DNA of 64,000 nucleotides from Geosporobacter subterraneus DSM 17957 (GCF_900142145.1 NZ_FQZV01000004.1:19553-83552), one strand, 5' to 3'; shown: positions 23,567 through 32,390, numbered from the stretch's first letter. Numbers and translations are program-made. Notes: a model not told the origin generated them from the sequence alone.

Positions 23567-26391
23567 TTTGTATACATTGGAAGGATTTCATAGGTAACTT
23601 GATCTTCATTTACTGTAAAGCGCATATACTGCAGCTGTGTAAAGATATCGTAGTCATTGCTTTTCGGAAATGCTTTCAGTGTCACGTAGCGAATACCATC
23701 CTCCGGGGTGACGGTGAAGCCGTTTGTACTTGGAGTAAATACCCAGATATCTGCATTTTTGTTGTCTTTAGCTTTCTTGAGGGTATCCTTAAACAGTTTT
23801 TCCTCCAGAGGATCTTTGAAGGCAAGAGGTTTCGGCAATACCACAAATACACTGCCTGCATCTAGATTTTCCATAGTCTGTAAGAACCAGGACCACTGAG
23901 ACACATTGGTTTCTCGAAGACCTCCCTTATTATTGTCCAGCTTGATAAACAAGCTGTTTTTGTATTTGCTGGAACCGTGACCGTTATTCCCCAGGAATAC
24001 AGGTTTTTTTAAGGCACCGCTGAGAGAAGAATCTACCCCTTCGGTGAAAAGATTCATCTCTGCTTCCTTGTTAGAAAGCTCTGCCATTTTTGTTACCACC
24101 ATTTTATCCTGAAGGGTGTCGATGCCGCTCACTAAGCCATGGGCAAAGAAGCGGAAGGAATTCTCCCCCTTAGCTTCTGCTTTTACATTTCTTTTATCCG
24201 CCGGACTTGCTGGAGTAGGAACAGTTCCTTGGAAGTTTATAGGATAGGAAGCTGTCAATTGATCAATGAGAATGCTTCCTGTATTTTTAATCAATGGATC
24301 CGTTTGCACTACATAAATTCTTTCCAGCTTGATCGGCGCTTTCATCGTACTGGGCACATTGGCTTCAACATATTTCCAGCCTTCCCAGTCAATACTGGAA
24401 ACCAGGTCGATGACTTGGGCCGTTCCGTCTGCACCTACAGCTCTTGCTCTCAACCAGTGGCCGCCGCCTTCATTGCCGAATACCCACATGCCTATTTTGG
24501 AAGGCCGCTGCTCCAAATGAATACCGCCGTTATTAAAGACCAGATAGGCGGCTCTTGTGGCATCTGTTGCAGTAAAGTCATAGGATAGCTTGCCGGAGTA
24601 ACTGCCCTCTTTCGCTACAGAAGCCAATTCATAGCTCCCTGTAACCTCTGCCGGGAAGGAGAGGTAAGCTCCTGTTACCTTTTCGAAGTTATCAATAACC
24701 TGATCCTGTGATCCCACTGCCGCAGCAATATATGCTTCCAGATTTCCATAGGTTGCACGAATTAATCCTGTTGCTCCTTGGGCAGAAGCTTTAAAGAAGC
24801 CCCGGTCATCAACAAAGCCTAATCCCGCTGGAATGTTGAAGCTCAGTTCTCTTGGATGAATAGAGGCACTGTAGCCATCCTCGTTCACTAGAGTGGCTTG
24901 AAGCTGTCTTTCACCGTTAGCGCCTAGGGTCAGAGTGCCTGGAGAGAGTTTGAGACGTACCGGGTTATCCAATACATGCAGGGCTAAACTTGCAGTAGTG
25001 CCGTTGTACTGGGCTGTCACAACGGCTCTGCCCGCTGTAGCAGGACGGAAGCTGCTGCCTTGTACAATTCCTTGCACACCGGATACCTCCCAGGTTACTT
25101 TATTCCAATCAATATTGAGAGGGTTATGATTTTTATCATAAGCTTTTAAAGTCAGCTGCCTCGAGGTGTTGACAAATACATTTTTATCCTGTGCTTCCAG
25201 GATGATGCCGGATAAATCTGTGATGGGAGCGTTGTTTACAACACCGATGCCATTCATCAGACGTCTCTCTGAACCATCAGAAAGGTTATTGACGATTTTC
25301 TTAATATTTTCCCCCAGAGGTCTAACCATCATCTCTGTAGAGCCTCCCCCATCCAGATTCATGGCCTCATAGGCTCCGAGGTAAACCATGATATTGGCAA
25401 GCTCCTGCTGGGTAACTCCAGTGTAGGAAGCTGTACGTCCATCAACGGTAACAAATAGTACCTCCTGTTTATCTCGGGAGATTCCCAGTGCAGTTCTGGG
25501 GTGGCTGCCGGAAATGTTATGGGTGAAGGTAGATGAAGCAACGCCGTTTTTTACCAGCGTTGCACCGCCGCCAAGGGTCAATGCCAGACTATTGAGATCC
25601 GGTTGTGCTGTAAAGGACAAGCTTACAGGGTCTTCCAAAAGCAGTGATTGGCGAATACGCTCAGAGCTGCTGCTGGAGGCTAGGATCACATAACCATTGG
25701 CAGGGATGTCAATACCATCTGCTGTAGCAGCCGTGATCTGCTTTACCATATCGTTTTCTACTACCAGGTAGGTTGGATTGGTAAGGTTCTTGTGAGGTAC
25801 CGGTGCCTTTAGGCCCCAGTGAGGCGTGTAAAGGATCACTGAGCTGTTATAGTCGGTTTCTTTGTTTACAAGACCGATATTTAGTGTAAAGGCATTACTG
25901 CCTTGAAGTTCTATTTTTGTAGATACCCAGGGGGCGATATAGGGCATACCTTCATTGGTTATATTAAAGGTTGCCATCTGATCCGGCTTGGAAAAAGGTG
26001 TGGCTAAGAGCTGGCCGTCCTTAACCATGGGTCCAATGGTAGAGGAATTGGTAGTCATAAAAAAGTCCCCGTTGATAGCACCGACGATTTTTTCGTTTTG
26101 GTTTACCATTTCAGACAGCCTTGCTTTTTCACTCAATCCCTTCGGTCCCATTAACAGATCGATGGTATTGGAAGGTTCCGATAGAGAGATTCTGAGTACA
26201 TTGATATTGACCCAGCCAGTATCAGTAAATCGCTGGAGTTGTTCATGCTTGACACCCTTTGCGATAATGGTTTCACTTCTGTTTTCGTAGATAGAGGTTG
26301 TCCAATCGGCATAGACCAGGGCATCCATATGGATGGAAAACAGCATGATCAGGGTTAAAAGCAGTGCAAAAAATCTTTTGCGGTTTAGCAT
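23563..26391 (-). CDS. Large exported phosphodiester glycosidase (NAGPA domain) protein
   Basis: A 942-aa secreted protein. Signal peptide MLNRKRFFALLLTLIMLFSI. A phosphodiester glycosidase/NAGPA domain spans about 90-390: GAINGDFFMTTNSSTIGPMV, LTLGGGATLVKNG, HPRTALGI, and AYEAMNLDGGGSTEMMV with RLMNGIGVV. This family removes GlcNAc-like caps or cuts sugar phosphodiesters; in bacteria the role is linked to exopolysaccharide. Ig-like segments follow (about 400-560), then a carbohydrate-binding-like beta domain (about 565-710). The C-terminal part (about 730-942) includes FFAHGLVSGIDTL, FLGNNGHGSSKYK and SVFVVLPKPLAF, faintly reminiscent of a metallophosphoesterase but without clear metal ligands. 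It stands alone on the minus strand. Confidence 0.85.
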   Translation of the reverse strand: MLNRKRFFALLLTLIMLFSIHMDALVYADWTTSIYENRSETIIAKGVKHEQLQRFTDTGWVNINVLRISLSEPSNTIDLLMGPKGLSEKARLSEMVNQNEKIVGAINGDFFMTTNSSTIGPMVKDGQLLATPFSKPDQMATFNITNEGMPYIAPWVSTKIELQGSNAFTLNIGLVNKETDYNSSVILYTPHWGLKAPVPHKNLTNPTYLVVENDMVKQITAATADGIDIPANGYVILASSSSSERIRQSLLLEDPVSLSFTAQPDLNSLALTLGGGATLVKNGVASSTFTHNISGSHPRTALGISRDKQEVLFVTVDGRTASYTGVTQQELANIMVYLGAYEAMNLDGGGSTEMMVRPLGENIKKIVNNLSDGSERRLMNGIGVVNNAPITDLSGIILEAQDKNVFVNTSRQLTLKAYDKNHNPLNIDWNKVTWEVSGVQGIVQGSSFRPATAGRAVVTAQYNGTTASLALHVLDNPVRLKLSPGTLTLGANGERQLQATLVNEDGYSASIHPRELSFNIPAGLGFVDDRGFFKASAQGATGLIRATYGNLEAYIAAAVGSQDQVIDNFEKVTGAYLSFPAEVTGSYELASVAKEGSYSGKLSYDFTATDATRAAYLVFNNGGIHLEQRPSKIGMWVFGNEGGGHWLRARAVGADGTAQVIDLVSSIDWEGWKYVEANVPSTMKAPIKLERIYVVQTDPLIKNTGSILIDQLTASYPINFQGTVPTPASPADKRNVKAEAKGENSFRFFAHGLVSGIDTLQDKMVVTKMAELSNKEAEMNLFTEGVDSSLSGALKKPVFLGNNGHGSSKYKNSLFIKLDNNKGGLRETNVSQWSWFLQTMENLDAGSVFVVLPKPLAFKDPLEEKLFKDTLKKAKDNKNADIWVFTPSTNGFTVTPEDGIRYVTLKAFPKSNDYDIFTQLQYMRFTVNEDQVTYEILPMYTK

Positions 26392-26556
26392 AGTTCGTTG
26401 CTCCTTTCTAAGGTAGTAAATGTTATATGTAATATTCAGTTGTGCAGCATAAGATGACAGATATGAAACCCACCCTATTTAAGACGCATATGACTGGAAA
26501 AAGTTTCATAATATGTTTAAAAAAATAGGTTTCTGTGTCTGCCTGCTGGATATTGA

Positions 26557-26688
26557 TATGTGACTGAGAATCCTAATAAATATTCGGAACGACGAGGGCG
26601 TCGATCCCTACATTTCTATTGAGGTTTATGTAGAGAACGGCCTCTGTGCCGTTCCCATGAATGTTAAATTTCTTAATCACATATCTAT
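26557..26688. repeat. Composite repeat C, copy 2
   Basis: Same build as 13745-13876: GATATGTGACTGAGAATCC, an inverted REP (GGAACGACGAGGGCGTCGAT), a direct REP (GTAGAGAACGGCCTCTGTGC), then ATTTCTTAATCACATATC. A right half also occurs at about 39815-39882. Confidence 0.7.
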
Positions 26689-26819
26689 ATTAGAACAAAA
26701 TGGGCCTATCCTCCATGCTTTCATTATACCGAAAGAAGACTGCTATTTATATTAAGATACTGTTACAAAAGGCTGGAGTCCTTACCAATTAATGGAGAAA
26801 AAATTAATAAAAAATCTAG

Positions 26820-26848
26820 TTGCATTTTATGTTTTTGTATCATATAAT
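26820..26848 (+). promoter_or_regulatory. Sigma-A promoter of the tRNA operon
   Basis: TTGCAT (26820-26825), 17-bp spacer, TATAAT (26843-26848), 16 bp before tRNA-Pro. Confidence 0.85.
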
Positions 26849-26864
26849 TATGTAGTGACAAAAA

Positions 26865-26941
26865 CGGGGTGTAGCGCAGTTTGGTAGCGCATCTGGTTTG
26901 GGACCAGAGGGCCGCGGGTTCAAATCCTGCCACCCCGACCA
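26865..26941 (+). tRNA. tRNA-Pro (anticodon TGG)
   Basis: A 77-nt cloverleaf with encoded CCA: acceptor CGGGGTG/CACCCCG, D-loop with AGCGCAGTTTGGTAGCGC, anticodon stem CTGGT/ACCAG around TTTGGGA giving UGG, and T-loop GGTTCAAATCC. First gene of a two-tRNA operon. Confidence 0.96.
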
Positions 26942-26952
26942 TTTTATTTTTT

Positions 26953-27027
26953 GGCCCATTGGTCAAGCGGTCAAGACACCGCCTTTTCACGGCGGTAACT
27001 CGGGTTCCATTCCCGGATGGGTCACCA
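26953..27027 (+). tRNA. tRNA-Glu (anticodon TTC)
   Basis: A 75-nt cloverleaf with encoded CCA: acceptor GGCCCAT/ATGGGTC, anticodon stem CCGCC/GGCGG around TTTTCAC giving UUC, and T-arm CGGGTTCCATTCCCG. It lies 11 bp after tRNA-Pro. Confidence 0.96.
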
Positions 27028-27043
27028 ATTATATGTGATAGGA

Positions 27044-27081
27044 AAGGGGTTGAAGGTTCTATAGGGCTTTCAATCCTTTTT
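27044..27081 (+). terminator. Intrinsic terminator of the tRNA operon
   Basis: AAGGGGTTGAAGG pairs with CTTTCAATCCTTTT (one bulge), followed by T residues. Confidence 0.65.
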
Positions 27082-27318
27082 GTTATACATTGACAGATAA
27101 ATTAAGGTTCATAAATTTAAAGGATTCCTATATAATGGTTCTATAGGTGTGTGATGAAGAGATTTGGCATTTATCGGAAGGGCATAGAGGCCATTTCCTG
27201 GGTAAACCCTAAAAGGGATGCAGGGATCGACGTCCTCGTCTTTCTGGATATAAATAAGATATCTCAGTCATATGTCTAAAGGAGAAGGATTAATCTTTAT
27301 CAACAAAAGGAGATTGCA

Positions 27319-27786
27319 ATGAGTACAATTTTGGATTTTCTGACAAAGGAGATTATGGTTTTGATGGTTGCAGCCATGCCTGTTATGGAATTGCGGGTAG
27401 CGATTCCTATGGGGGTATCTCTGGGAATGAGTCCACTGCATGCGATGATTTTAGGTATTGTAGGAAGTATGATTCCTGTACCTTTTTTACTGCTTTTTTT
27501 GAAACCGCTTTTTAGGAAATTGAGAAAGATGCCTACTTTTAAAAGATTTGTAGAGTGGGTAACCCGACGAACCATGAAGAAAACCAGTCAAATTCAAAAA
27601 TACAGTCTGTGGGGATTGCTTCTTTTTGTTGCAGTGCCTATCCCTACTACGGGCGTATGGAGCGGGTCTATTGCAGCTTCTTTACTGGATATGCGGGTAA
27701 AGCATGCTTTTGCTGCTATCTTTGCAGGCAATTGCATTGCAGCAGCAATTATGATGACCCTAAGCCATATGGCAGTGAAATTTTAG
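27319..27786 (+). CDS. Small multidrug export protein family (COG2426)
   Basis: A 155-aa membrane protein with about four helices. The family pattern is clear: MPVMELRVAIPMGVSLGMSP, then IVGSMIPVPFLLLFLKPLF, a basic middle, WGLLLFVAVPIPTTGVWSGSIAASLL, and a C-terminal helix. The annotation small multi-drug export is historical and rests on little evidence; the charged PIP-T-G-W-S-G loop resembles DedA-like membrane proteins. Start ATG 27319 after AAAAGGAGATTGCA. No operon partner. Confidence 0.8.
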   Translation: MSTILDFLTKEIMVLMVAAMPVMELRVAIPMGVSLGMSPLHAMILGIVGSMIPVPFLLLFLKPLFRKLRKMPTFKRFVEWVTRRTMKKTSQIQKYSLWGLLLFVAVPIPTTGVWSGSIAASLLDMRVKHAFAAIFAGNCIAAAIMMTLSHMAVKF

Positions 27787-27847
27787 ATGTGGCTGCATTT
27801 AATACTAATCAAAGAATGCCTCTTATACGGACTTGCTCTATGTGTCT

Positions 27848-27913
27848 GTCATCCTGAACGCAGTGAAAGATCTTGCATAGGGTTTAAAGATCCTTCGTTT
27901 CACTCAGGATGAC
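27848..27913. repeat. Solitary MITE core hairpin
   Basis: GTCATCCTGAACGCAGTGAAAGATCTT and the mirror AAGATCCTTCG...CTCAGGATGAC, 66 bp, without MITE ends. Same core as at 4431-4513. Confidence 0.75.
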
Positions 27914-28007
27914 GAGTTATAATTTAGGTGGGATATATTTTTTTAATTGTTTTAGTTAGATGTGCTTATAAAAAATAATACATATAATCGACCAGGAGAC
28001 TAAATCT

Positions 28008-28871
28008 ATGAAACTCAACAAACCGCTTATAACACTACTCTTACTACTTATCCTCTTATTAACCTCCTCTTGCGGGATCATGCAGGATATGGAGGTCCAA
28101 CTGCCTCCAAACTCCGGCTTGTTGGAGGTGCATTTTATCGATGTAGGACAAGGCGATGCCATATGGATTAAAACGCCTCAGGACCAAAATCTATTGATCG
28201 ACGCAGGAGGGAACCGATATGGTGATTATGTAGTAGACTATCTCAGCAGTCATGGGGTAACAAGTCTTACGGCAGTGATTGGTACTCACCCTCATGAGGA
28301 TCATATCGGGGGACTGGACCGGGTAATTGATTCTTTCGACATAGAAAAGGTTTATATGCCCAAGGTGCTGCACAACACAAAAACCTTTGAGGATGTGCTG
28401 GATGCCGTTGACCGAAAAGGATTAAAGATCAGTACGGCAAAAGCAGGCGTTCCGTTAGCATTACAGGGTGTTGATGCAGAATTCCTGGCCCCGGTGTCTG
28501 AAAAATATAAGGAATTAAACAATTATAGTGCAGTACTCAGGCTTCAGTATGGCACCCAGGTCTTTTTATTCATGGGAGATGCAGAGCAGCTGTCGGAGCA
28601 GGAGATGTTGTCCTCCTACCCTAAGGCAGTGTTCAAAGCCAATGTGCTAAAGGTAGGCCATCATGGCAGTACTACGTCCACAGGAGACCCGTGGCTGAAC
28701 GCTGTAAATCCCCAGTATGCAGTAATTCTTAGCGGGAAGGATAATACCTATGGGCATCCCCATAAGGAGATACTGGAGAAGCTGAAGGAAAGAGATATCA
28801 AAATCTATCGAACCGATGAAAAGGGTACGATTGTTTTTCAAAGTGATGGAAAAACTATTTCTGTGAAATAG
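28008..28871 (+). CDS. ComEC/Rec2-like MBL-fold hydrolase, predicted lipoprotein
   Basis: A 287-aa secreted lipoprotein: long hydrophobic signal ending in lipobox LTSSCG (Cys22). A metallo-beta-lactamase fold of the ComEC C-terminal type follows (VHFIDVGQGDAIWI, LLIDAGGN, THPHEDHIGGLD as the HxHxDH metal motif, FMGDAE, LKVGHHGSTTST, AVILSGKDNTYGHPHKE). Related ComEC domains are thought to degrade the non-transported DNA strand. Free-standing versions like this one may be extracellular nucleases, but that is inference. It is followed after 12 bp by a DUF3006 gene, a common pairing for free-standing forms. Confidence 0.85.
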   Translation: MKLNKPLITLLLLLILLLTSSCGIMQDMEVQLPPNSGLLEVHFIDVGQGDAIWIKTPQDQNLLIDAGGNRYGDYVVDYLSSHGVTSLTAVIGTHPHEDHIGGLDRVIDSFDIEKVYMPKVLHNTKTFEDVLDAVDRKGLKISTAKAGVPLALQGVDAEFLAPVSEKYKELNNYSAVLRLQYGTQVFLFMGDAEQLSEQEMLSSYPKAVFKANVLKVGHHGSTTSTGDPWLNAVNPQYAVILSGKDNTYGHPHKEILEKLKERDIKIYRTDEKGTIVFQSDGKTISVK

Positions 28872-28883
28872 GGAGTGAAAAAA

Positions 28884-29081
28884 ATGTTCGTATTGGATCG
28901 TATAGAAGAAGAAACTGCAGTGATAGAATGGCAGGGTCAAATGATCATGCTGCCGGCTGCTTTACTGCCTGAGGACGCAAAGGAGGGGGATTTGTTAGAG
29001 ATCTCCATAAAGATCGATCATGAGGGCACAAAAGGACGGGAAGAAAGGATAGCGGAAAAAGCCAGGAGGCTGTGGGAGTAA
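28884..29081 (+). CDS. DUF3006 family small protein
   Basis: A 65-aa acidic protein matching DUF3006: FVLDRIEEETAVIEWQGQMIMLPAALLPEDAKEGDLLEI in outline, the pattern seen in proteins encoded after MBL-fold ComEC-like hydrolases. An in-frame GTG at 28875 precedes it, but GGGAG at 28871-28875 indicates ATG 28884. Function unknown; likely translated together with the hydrolase. Confidence 0.8.
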   Translation: MFVLDRIEEETAVIEWQGQMIMLPAALLPEDAKEGDLLEISIKIDHEGTKGREERIAEKARRLWE

Positions 29082-29158
29082 AGAAGCGTTACACGTTACG
29101 CGTTGCACGAAAAAACAACAGTGAGATAGATGGATCTTCGTAGGGAACGGCCCCTGTG

Positions 29159-29309
29159 AAGGCCACTGAAAAAGTCAAAAATACAGCAAAAAGTCGAGTT
29201 TGTCATCCTGAGCGCAGCGAAGGATCTGAGCAATTAAGAGCTTTTAAAGATTCTTCATTCCACTACGTTTTATTCAGAATGACAAAACCTGGACTTTTTC
29301 AGTGGCCTT
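29159..29309 (+). mobile_element. MITE-2, best-preserved copy (151 bp)
   Basis: 18-bp terminal inverted repeats AAGGCCACTGAAAAAGTC/GACTTTTTCAGTGGCCTT with a perfect 8-bp duplication CCCCTGTG on each side (29151-29158, 29310-29317). The interior carries the shared core GTCATCCTGAGCGCAGCG...AGATTCTTC...CAGAATGAC. The target lies in a REP-A palindrome (GTAGGGAACGGCCCCTGTG). Confidence 0.9.
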
Positions 29310-29358
29310 CCCCTGTGCAGAGGTGGCGACCCTATTTTCGGAATGCAAAAAATAATTG

Positions 29359-29387
29359 TTGACTTTTTATTTTTAACATGATAACAT
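29359..29387 (+). promoter_or_regulatory. Candidate sigma-A promoter of metK
   Basis: TTGACT (29359-29364), 17-bp spacer, TAACAT (29382-29387), placing transcription start about 30 nt before the riboswitch. Confidence 0.55.
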
Positions 29388-29420
29388 GTTTTTTGGCGAA
29401 ATTGAATAGAAATCTTGATG

Positions 29421-29530
29421 CCTTATCAAGAGCGGCGGAGGGGATAGGCCCTATGAAGCCCGGCAACCGGTAATTCTTACGCGGTGCTAAATCCTACAGA
29501 ACTTGTATTCTGGAAGATGAGGACAATGGT
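29421..29530 (+). promoter_or_regulatory. SAM-I (S-box) riboswitch upstream of metK
   Basis: Canonical S-box elements in order: CTTATCAAGAG, GGCGGAGGGATA-type (GGCGGAGGGGATAGGCC), TGAAGCCCGGCAACC, GGTGCTAAATCC and a GAAGATGAGG end. It binds S-adenosylmethionine and, with the terminator just after it, shuts off metK when SAM is plentiful. Confidence 0.95.
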
Positions 29531-29536
29531 AACGAC

Positions 29537-29567
29537 AACCTCTTCTTGTGATGAAGAGGTTTTTTTA
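29537..29567 (+). terminator. SAM-riboswitch expression-platform terminator
   Basis: AACCTCTTC (29537-29545) and GAAGAGGTT (29553-29561), followed by seven T; about 100 bp before the metK start. Confidence 0.9.
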
Positions 29568-29670
29568 TTGGATTTTAGGGTAGAATATTTTTGTGGTGAC
29601 TGATTCAATGATATGAATACCTTTTTAACATATATACAAATATAATAAAGATAATCAAGGAGGTTAACAA

Positions 29671-30861
29671 ATGACAAGAAGATTATTTACTTCAGAATCC
29701 GTTACAGAAGGGCATCCTGATAAGATATGCGACCAGATTTCTGATGCCATACTAGATGCCATTTTTGAGCAGGACCCACAGGCACGTGTTGCAGCTGAGA
29801 CATCTGTGACTACAGGGCTAGTGCTGGTAGCAGGGGAAATCACTACAAAATGCTACGTGGATATCCCAAAGGTAGTACGCAGAACCATTGAAGAAATCGG
29901 ATATACCCGTGCGAAATATGGCTTTGACAGCGATACTTGCGCGGTGTTGACTTCTATTGACGAGCAGTCTCCTGATATTGCAATGGGGGTTAATGAAGCC
30001 CTCGAGCATAAAAAGGGAGAAATGACTGACGAAATCGAAGCGATCGGTGCAGGAGATCAGGGAATCATGTTTGGCTTCGCCTGCAACGAAACACCTGAAT
30101 TAATGCCGCTTCCTATTGCATTGGCCCATAAGCTGGCAAGAAGATTATCCGAAGTTAGAAAGAATGGCACCCTAGATTACTTAAGACCAGATGGTAAGAC
30201 ACAGGTAACAGTAGAATATGTGAATGATAAGCCGGTACGTATTGATACCATCGTAATCTCTACACAACATAGCCCGGAAGTAAATCAGCCGCAAATCGAA
30301 AGAGACATGATCGAGCATGTAATTCGTAAGATCGTGCCTGCAAACCTGTTGGATGAGAAAACAAAATACTACATCAACCCAACGGGCAGGTTCGTAGTAG
30401 GGGGTCCACAAGGAGATGCGGGCTTAACAGGAAGAAAGATCATCGTAGATACTTATGGCGGTTATGCAAGACACGGCGGCGGTGCATTCTCTGGAAAAGA
30501 TCCTACAAAGGTAGACCGTTCTGCTGCTTATGCTGCCAGATACGTAGCGAAGAATATTGTAGCTGCCGGATTGGCGGATAAGTGTGAAATTGAATTAGCA
30601 TATGCAATCGGTGTAGCACAGCCGGTATCTATCCTGGTAGAGACCTTTGGCACTGGAAAAGTATCTGAAGAAAAATTGGTAGAGTTGGTTAAAAAGCACT
30701 TCGACTTAAGACCTGCTGCCATTATCCGTGATTTAGACCTAAGACGTCCTATCTATAGACAAATTGCTGCTTATGGACACTTTGGAAGAACAGACTTAGA
30801 CTTAAGCTGGGAGAGAACGGATAAAGCTGAAATCCTTAGAAAAGAAGCATTAGAAGCGTAA
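29671..30861 (+). CDS. metK: S-adenosylmethionine synthetase
   Basis: Makes SAM from methionine and ATP. It is 396 aa, the usual length. Signatures: [25 protein letters not shown] in outline at the N-terminus, [16 protein letters not shown] (residues about 125-140) and the phosphate loop [22 protein letters not shown]. It starts at ATG 29671 behind AAGGAGGTTAAC and is controlled by the SAM-I riboswitch and terminator upstream, a feedback loop on its own product. It stands as a single-gene unit followed by REP palindromes. Confidence 0.98.
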   Translation: MTRRLFTSESVTEGHPDKICDQISDAILDAIFEQDPQARVAAETSVTTGLVLVAGEITTKCYVDIPKVVRRTIEEIGYTRAKYGFDSDTCAVLTSIDEQSPDIAMGVNEALEHKKGEMTDEIEAIGAGDQGIMFGFACNETPELMPLPIALAHKLARRLSEVRKNGTLDYLRPDGKTQVTVEYVNDKPVRIDTIVISTQHSPEVNQPQIERDMIEHVIRKIVPANLLDEKTKYYINPTGRFVVGGPQGDAGLTGRKIIVDTYGGYARHGGGAFSGKDPTKVDRSAAYAARYVAKNIVAAGLADKCEIELAYAIGVAQPVSILVETFGTGKVSEEKLVELVKKHFDLRPAAIIRDLDLRRPIYRQIAAYGHFGRTDLDLSWERTDKAEILRKEALEA

Positions 30862-30946
30862 AAATAGTTATGGGTTACCAGTTGCCGGTTATCGGTTGAA
30901 ACCTAAAACCTATAGAGGAGGGCCTTGTGCCCTCCTTATAATATAT

Positions 30947-30996
30947 GTAGGGAACGACGCTCTCGTCTCAGTAGGGAACGACGCCCTCGTCGTTCC
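30947..30996 (+). repeat. Two direct REP-A palindromes
   Basis: GTAGGGAACGACGCTCTC at 30947 (incomplete) and GTAGGGAACGACGCCCTCGT at 30971 with its mirror CGTTCC. Confidence 0.75.
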
Positions 30997-31009
30997 GTAA
31001 GCTCAACTG

Positions 31010-31042
31010 AAAGTCGACTTTAAATAAGTCGACTTTTTCTTT
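31010..31042 (+). terminator. Intrinsic terminator upstream of the sigma factor gene
   Basis: AAAGTCGACTT (31010-31020) and AAGTCGACTTT (31025-31035), followed by TTCTTTTTTT. Confidence 0.8.
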
Positions 31043-31085
31043 TTTTGAACAGTTCCTCTAAAATGGTTGTATACCATGGGATTCT

Positions 31086-31115
31086 GAGGACCGGTCCTCC
31101 AAAATTTTGGAGGAG
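31086..31115 (+). promoter_or_regulatory. Two overlapping palindromes covering the sigma-factor ribosome site
   Basis: GAGGACCGGTCCTC (31086-31099) is a perfect 14-nt palindrome. It overlaps a second perfect 20-nt palindrome (31095-31114) whose right arm is the ribosome site GGAGGA. The two hairpins exclude one another, so this could be a translational switch; it could equally be a DNA operator. Confidence 0.55.
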
Positions 31116-31120
31116 TAAAA

Positions 31121-31708
31121 ATGGAATATGATATTCAGTCCTTGGTGACCAAAGCACAGAGAGGAGAAAGGGAGGCTGTGGCTGAATTGATAGAGCGGTT
31201 AAAGCCCTTGATCTATGCGTCAGCGAGAAGATATTACTTTGGTGAAGGGGACAAAGAAGATCTGCTGCAGGAGGGCTACCTAAAGCTGTTGGAACTGCTG
31301 GACAAATTTGATATGAGCAGGGGAATTCCATTCCTGGGTTTTATCAAGGTACACCTGAAATACTTCTATATGGAAAAAGGAAAAGACAGTAAAAAGGAAG
31401 CTGCCTTCTATATCCTGGAGAGCTTGACTGAGGATGGAAGGACATTTATTGAAGGGATGCCCGATGCAGATATGAGTATCGAGGAAAAGCTGGTACAAAG
31501 AGAAGTACAAAGGTCACTAGGAGAGGCGATACAGAAATTATCTGTCCATCAGAAGCGGGTGATCTCGCTTTGTTACGGACAGGGAATGGATATGGGCCAG
31601 ATCGCCAAATATCTAGGTGTTCATTATCAAACCGTAGTAAAAACCAAGGAACGAGGATTGAGAAGGTTGAGAGAAACAATGACAGAAGTCCAGAGATCTA
31701 GGGGATGA
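31121..31708 (+). CDS. RNA polymerase sigma factor, sigma-70 family (YvrI/SigO-like context)
   Basis: A 195-aa sigma-70 family protein. Region 2 is recognisable (LIYASARRYYFGEGDKEDLLQEGYLKLLELLDKFD) and region 4 ends in a helix-turn-helix (KRVISLCYGQGMDMGQIAKYLGV, then HYQTVVKTKERGLRRLR). It lacks region 1 and most of region 3, so it is an alternative sigma factor. DUF1659, DUF2922 and YvrJ genes follow; in B. subtilis yvrJ sits by the sigO/rsoA pair, so this cluster may be its regulon or partner set. Start ATG 31121 uses the GGAGGAG held within the palindromic leader. Target promoters unknown. Confidence 0.85.
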   Translation: MEYDIQSLVTKAQRGEREAVAELIERLKPLIYASARRYYFGEGDKEDLLQEGYLKLLELLDKFDMSRGIPFLGFIKVHLKYFYMEKGKDSKKEAAFYILESLTEDGRTFIEGMPDADMSIEEKLVQREVQRSLGEAIQKLSVHQKRVISLCYGQGMDMGQIAKYLGVHYQTVVKTKERGLRRLRETMTEVQRSRG

Positions 31709-31861
31709 CGACCTTGTCATTCTGAAGAAGACGGGCAGACACAAGGCCTGCCCCTACAAAAGCAGGGAACGATTTCTGTATCCTTCTGAAAAAAATCTTT
31801 AAAAACCCATACTAAACATCCATCATATTTATCATCTAATGAATGAAAGGAGGTGATAAGT

Positions 31862-32086
31862 ATGGCAGTAAATGTAACTCCCTTAGATTCCAAGCTAAGG
31901 ATTACCTATAGCCTGGGAGCAGACAGCAACGGGAAGGAAATCACACAGATCAAAACCTACTCAAATGTTAAAGCTTCTGCAGCAGACGAGGATGTATACG
32001 CCATAGCAAAGGTTTTGACCAATCTACAGTCTAATGATGTACTTCGCATCGGAAGACTGGAAGAAAAAGAGATGACCGAAGTATAG
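31862..32086 (+). CDS. DUF1659 family protein
   Basis: A 74-aa protein with the DUF1659 pattern (MAVNVTPLDSKLRITYS, then GKEITQIKTYSNVK, then AIAKVLTNLQSNDVLRIGRLE). The frame opens at 31853, but AAAGGAGGTGATAAGT immediately precedes ATG 31862. It always seems to travel with DUF2922 and YvrJ, as here. No function is assigned to the family. Confidence 0.82.
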   Translation: MAVNVTPLDSKLRITYSLGADSNGKEITQIKTYSNVKASAADEDVYAIAKVLTNLQSNDVLRIGRLEEKEMTEV

Positions 32087-32127
32087 GGGCATGGCTATAA
32101 AGGCTGAAGCAGGGAGGAGGTGAGCGT

Positions 32128-32343
32128 GTGAGTCAGAAAAGACTGGAAATGGTGTTTAAAAACCAGCTAGGCAGAACCAGCAAAATTACTGTAGAAAATG
32201 CAAGGCACGACCTTGAGGAAAGTGATGTACAGGCTGCTATGCAGGCCATTATTGACAAGAATATCTTCAAAACCAATGGAGGGGATCTGGTGTCTATCGA
32301 AGCCGCCAGAATCATTACCACAGATGTGGCAGAACTGGTGTAG
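32128..32343 (+). CDS. DUF2922 family protein
   Basis: A 71-aa protein matching DUF2922: KRLEMVFKNQLGRTSKITVENARHDL-type start, VQAAMQAIIDKNIF in the middle and GGDLVSIEAARIITTDVAEL at the end. Start GTG 32128 follows GGGAGGAGGTGAGC. Second member of the DUF1659-DUF2922-YvrJ trio, closed by a strong terminator. Confidence 0.82.
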   Translation: MSQKRLEMVFKNQLGRTSKITVENARHDLEESDVQAAMQAIIDKNIFKTNGGDLVSIEAARIITTDVAELV

Positions 32344-32350
32344 AAGTATG

Positions 32351-32390
32351 TTAGAAAGACTTGCCTTAGTCAAGTCTTTCTAACTGTTTT
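32351..32390 (+). terminator. Intrinsic terminator after DUF2922
   Basis: A 13-bp perfect stem TTAGAAAGACTTG/CAAGTCTTTCTAA, then CTGTTTT. Confidence 0.8.

Noticed and set aside
24139..24588. 149-codon plus-strand ORF
   Set aside because: Antisense to the 942-aa glycosidase gene, with no ribosome site and no domain-like pattern; likewise other long antisense frames across recD2, secA and fabZ.
29156..29362. 68-codon ORF over MITE-2
   Set aside because: Its codons are the inverted ends and core of the transposable element; no ribosome site; similar frames appear wherever the repeat is open by chance.
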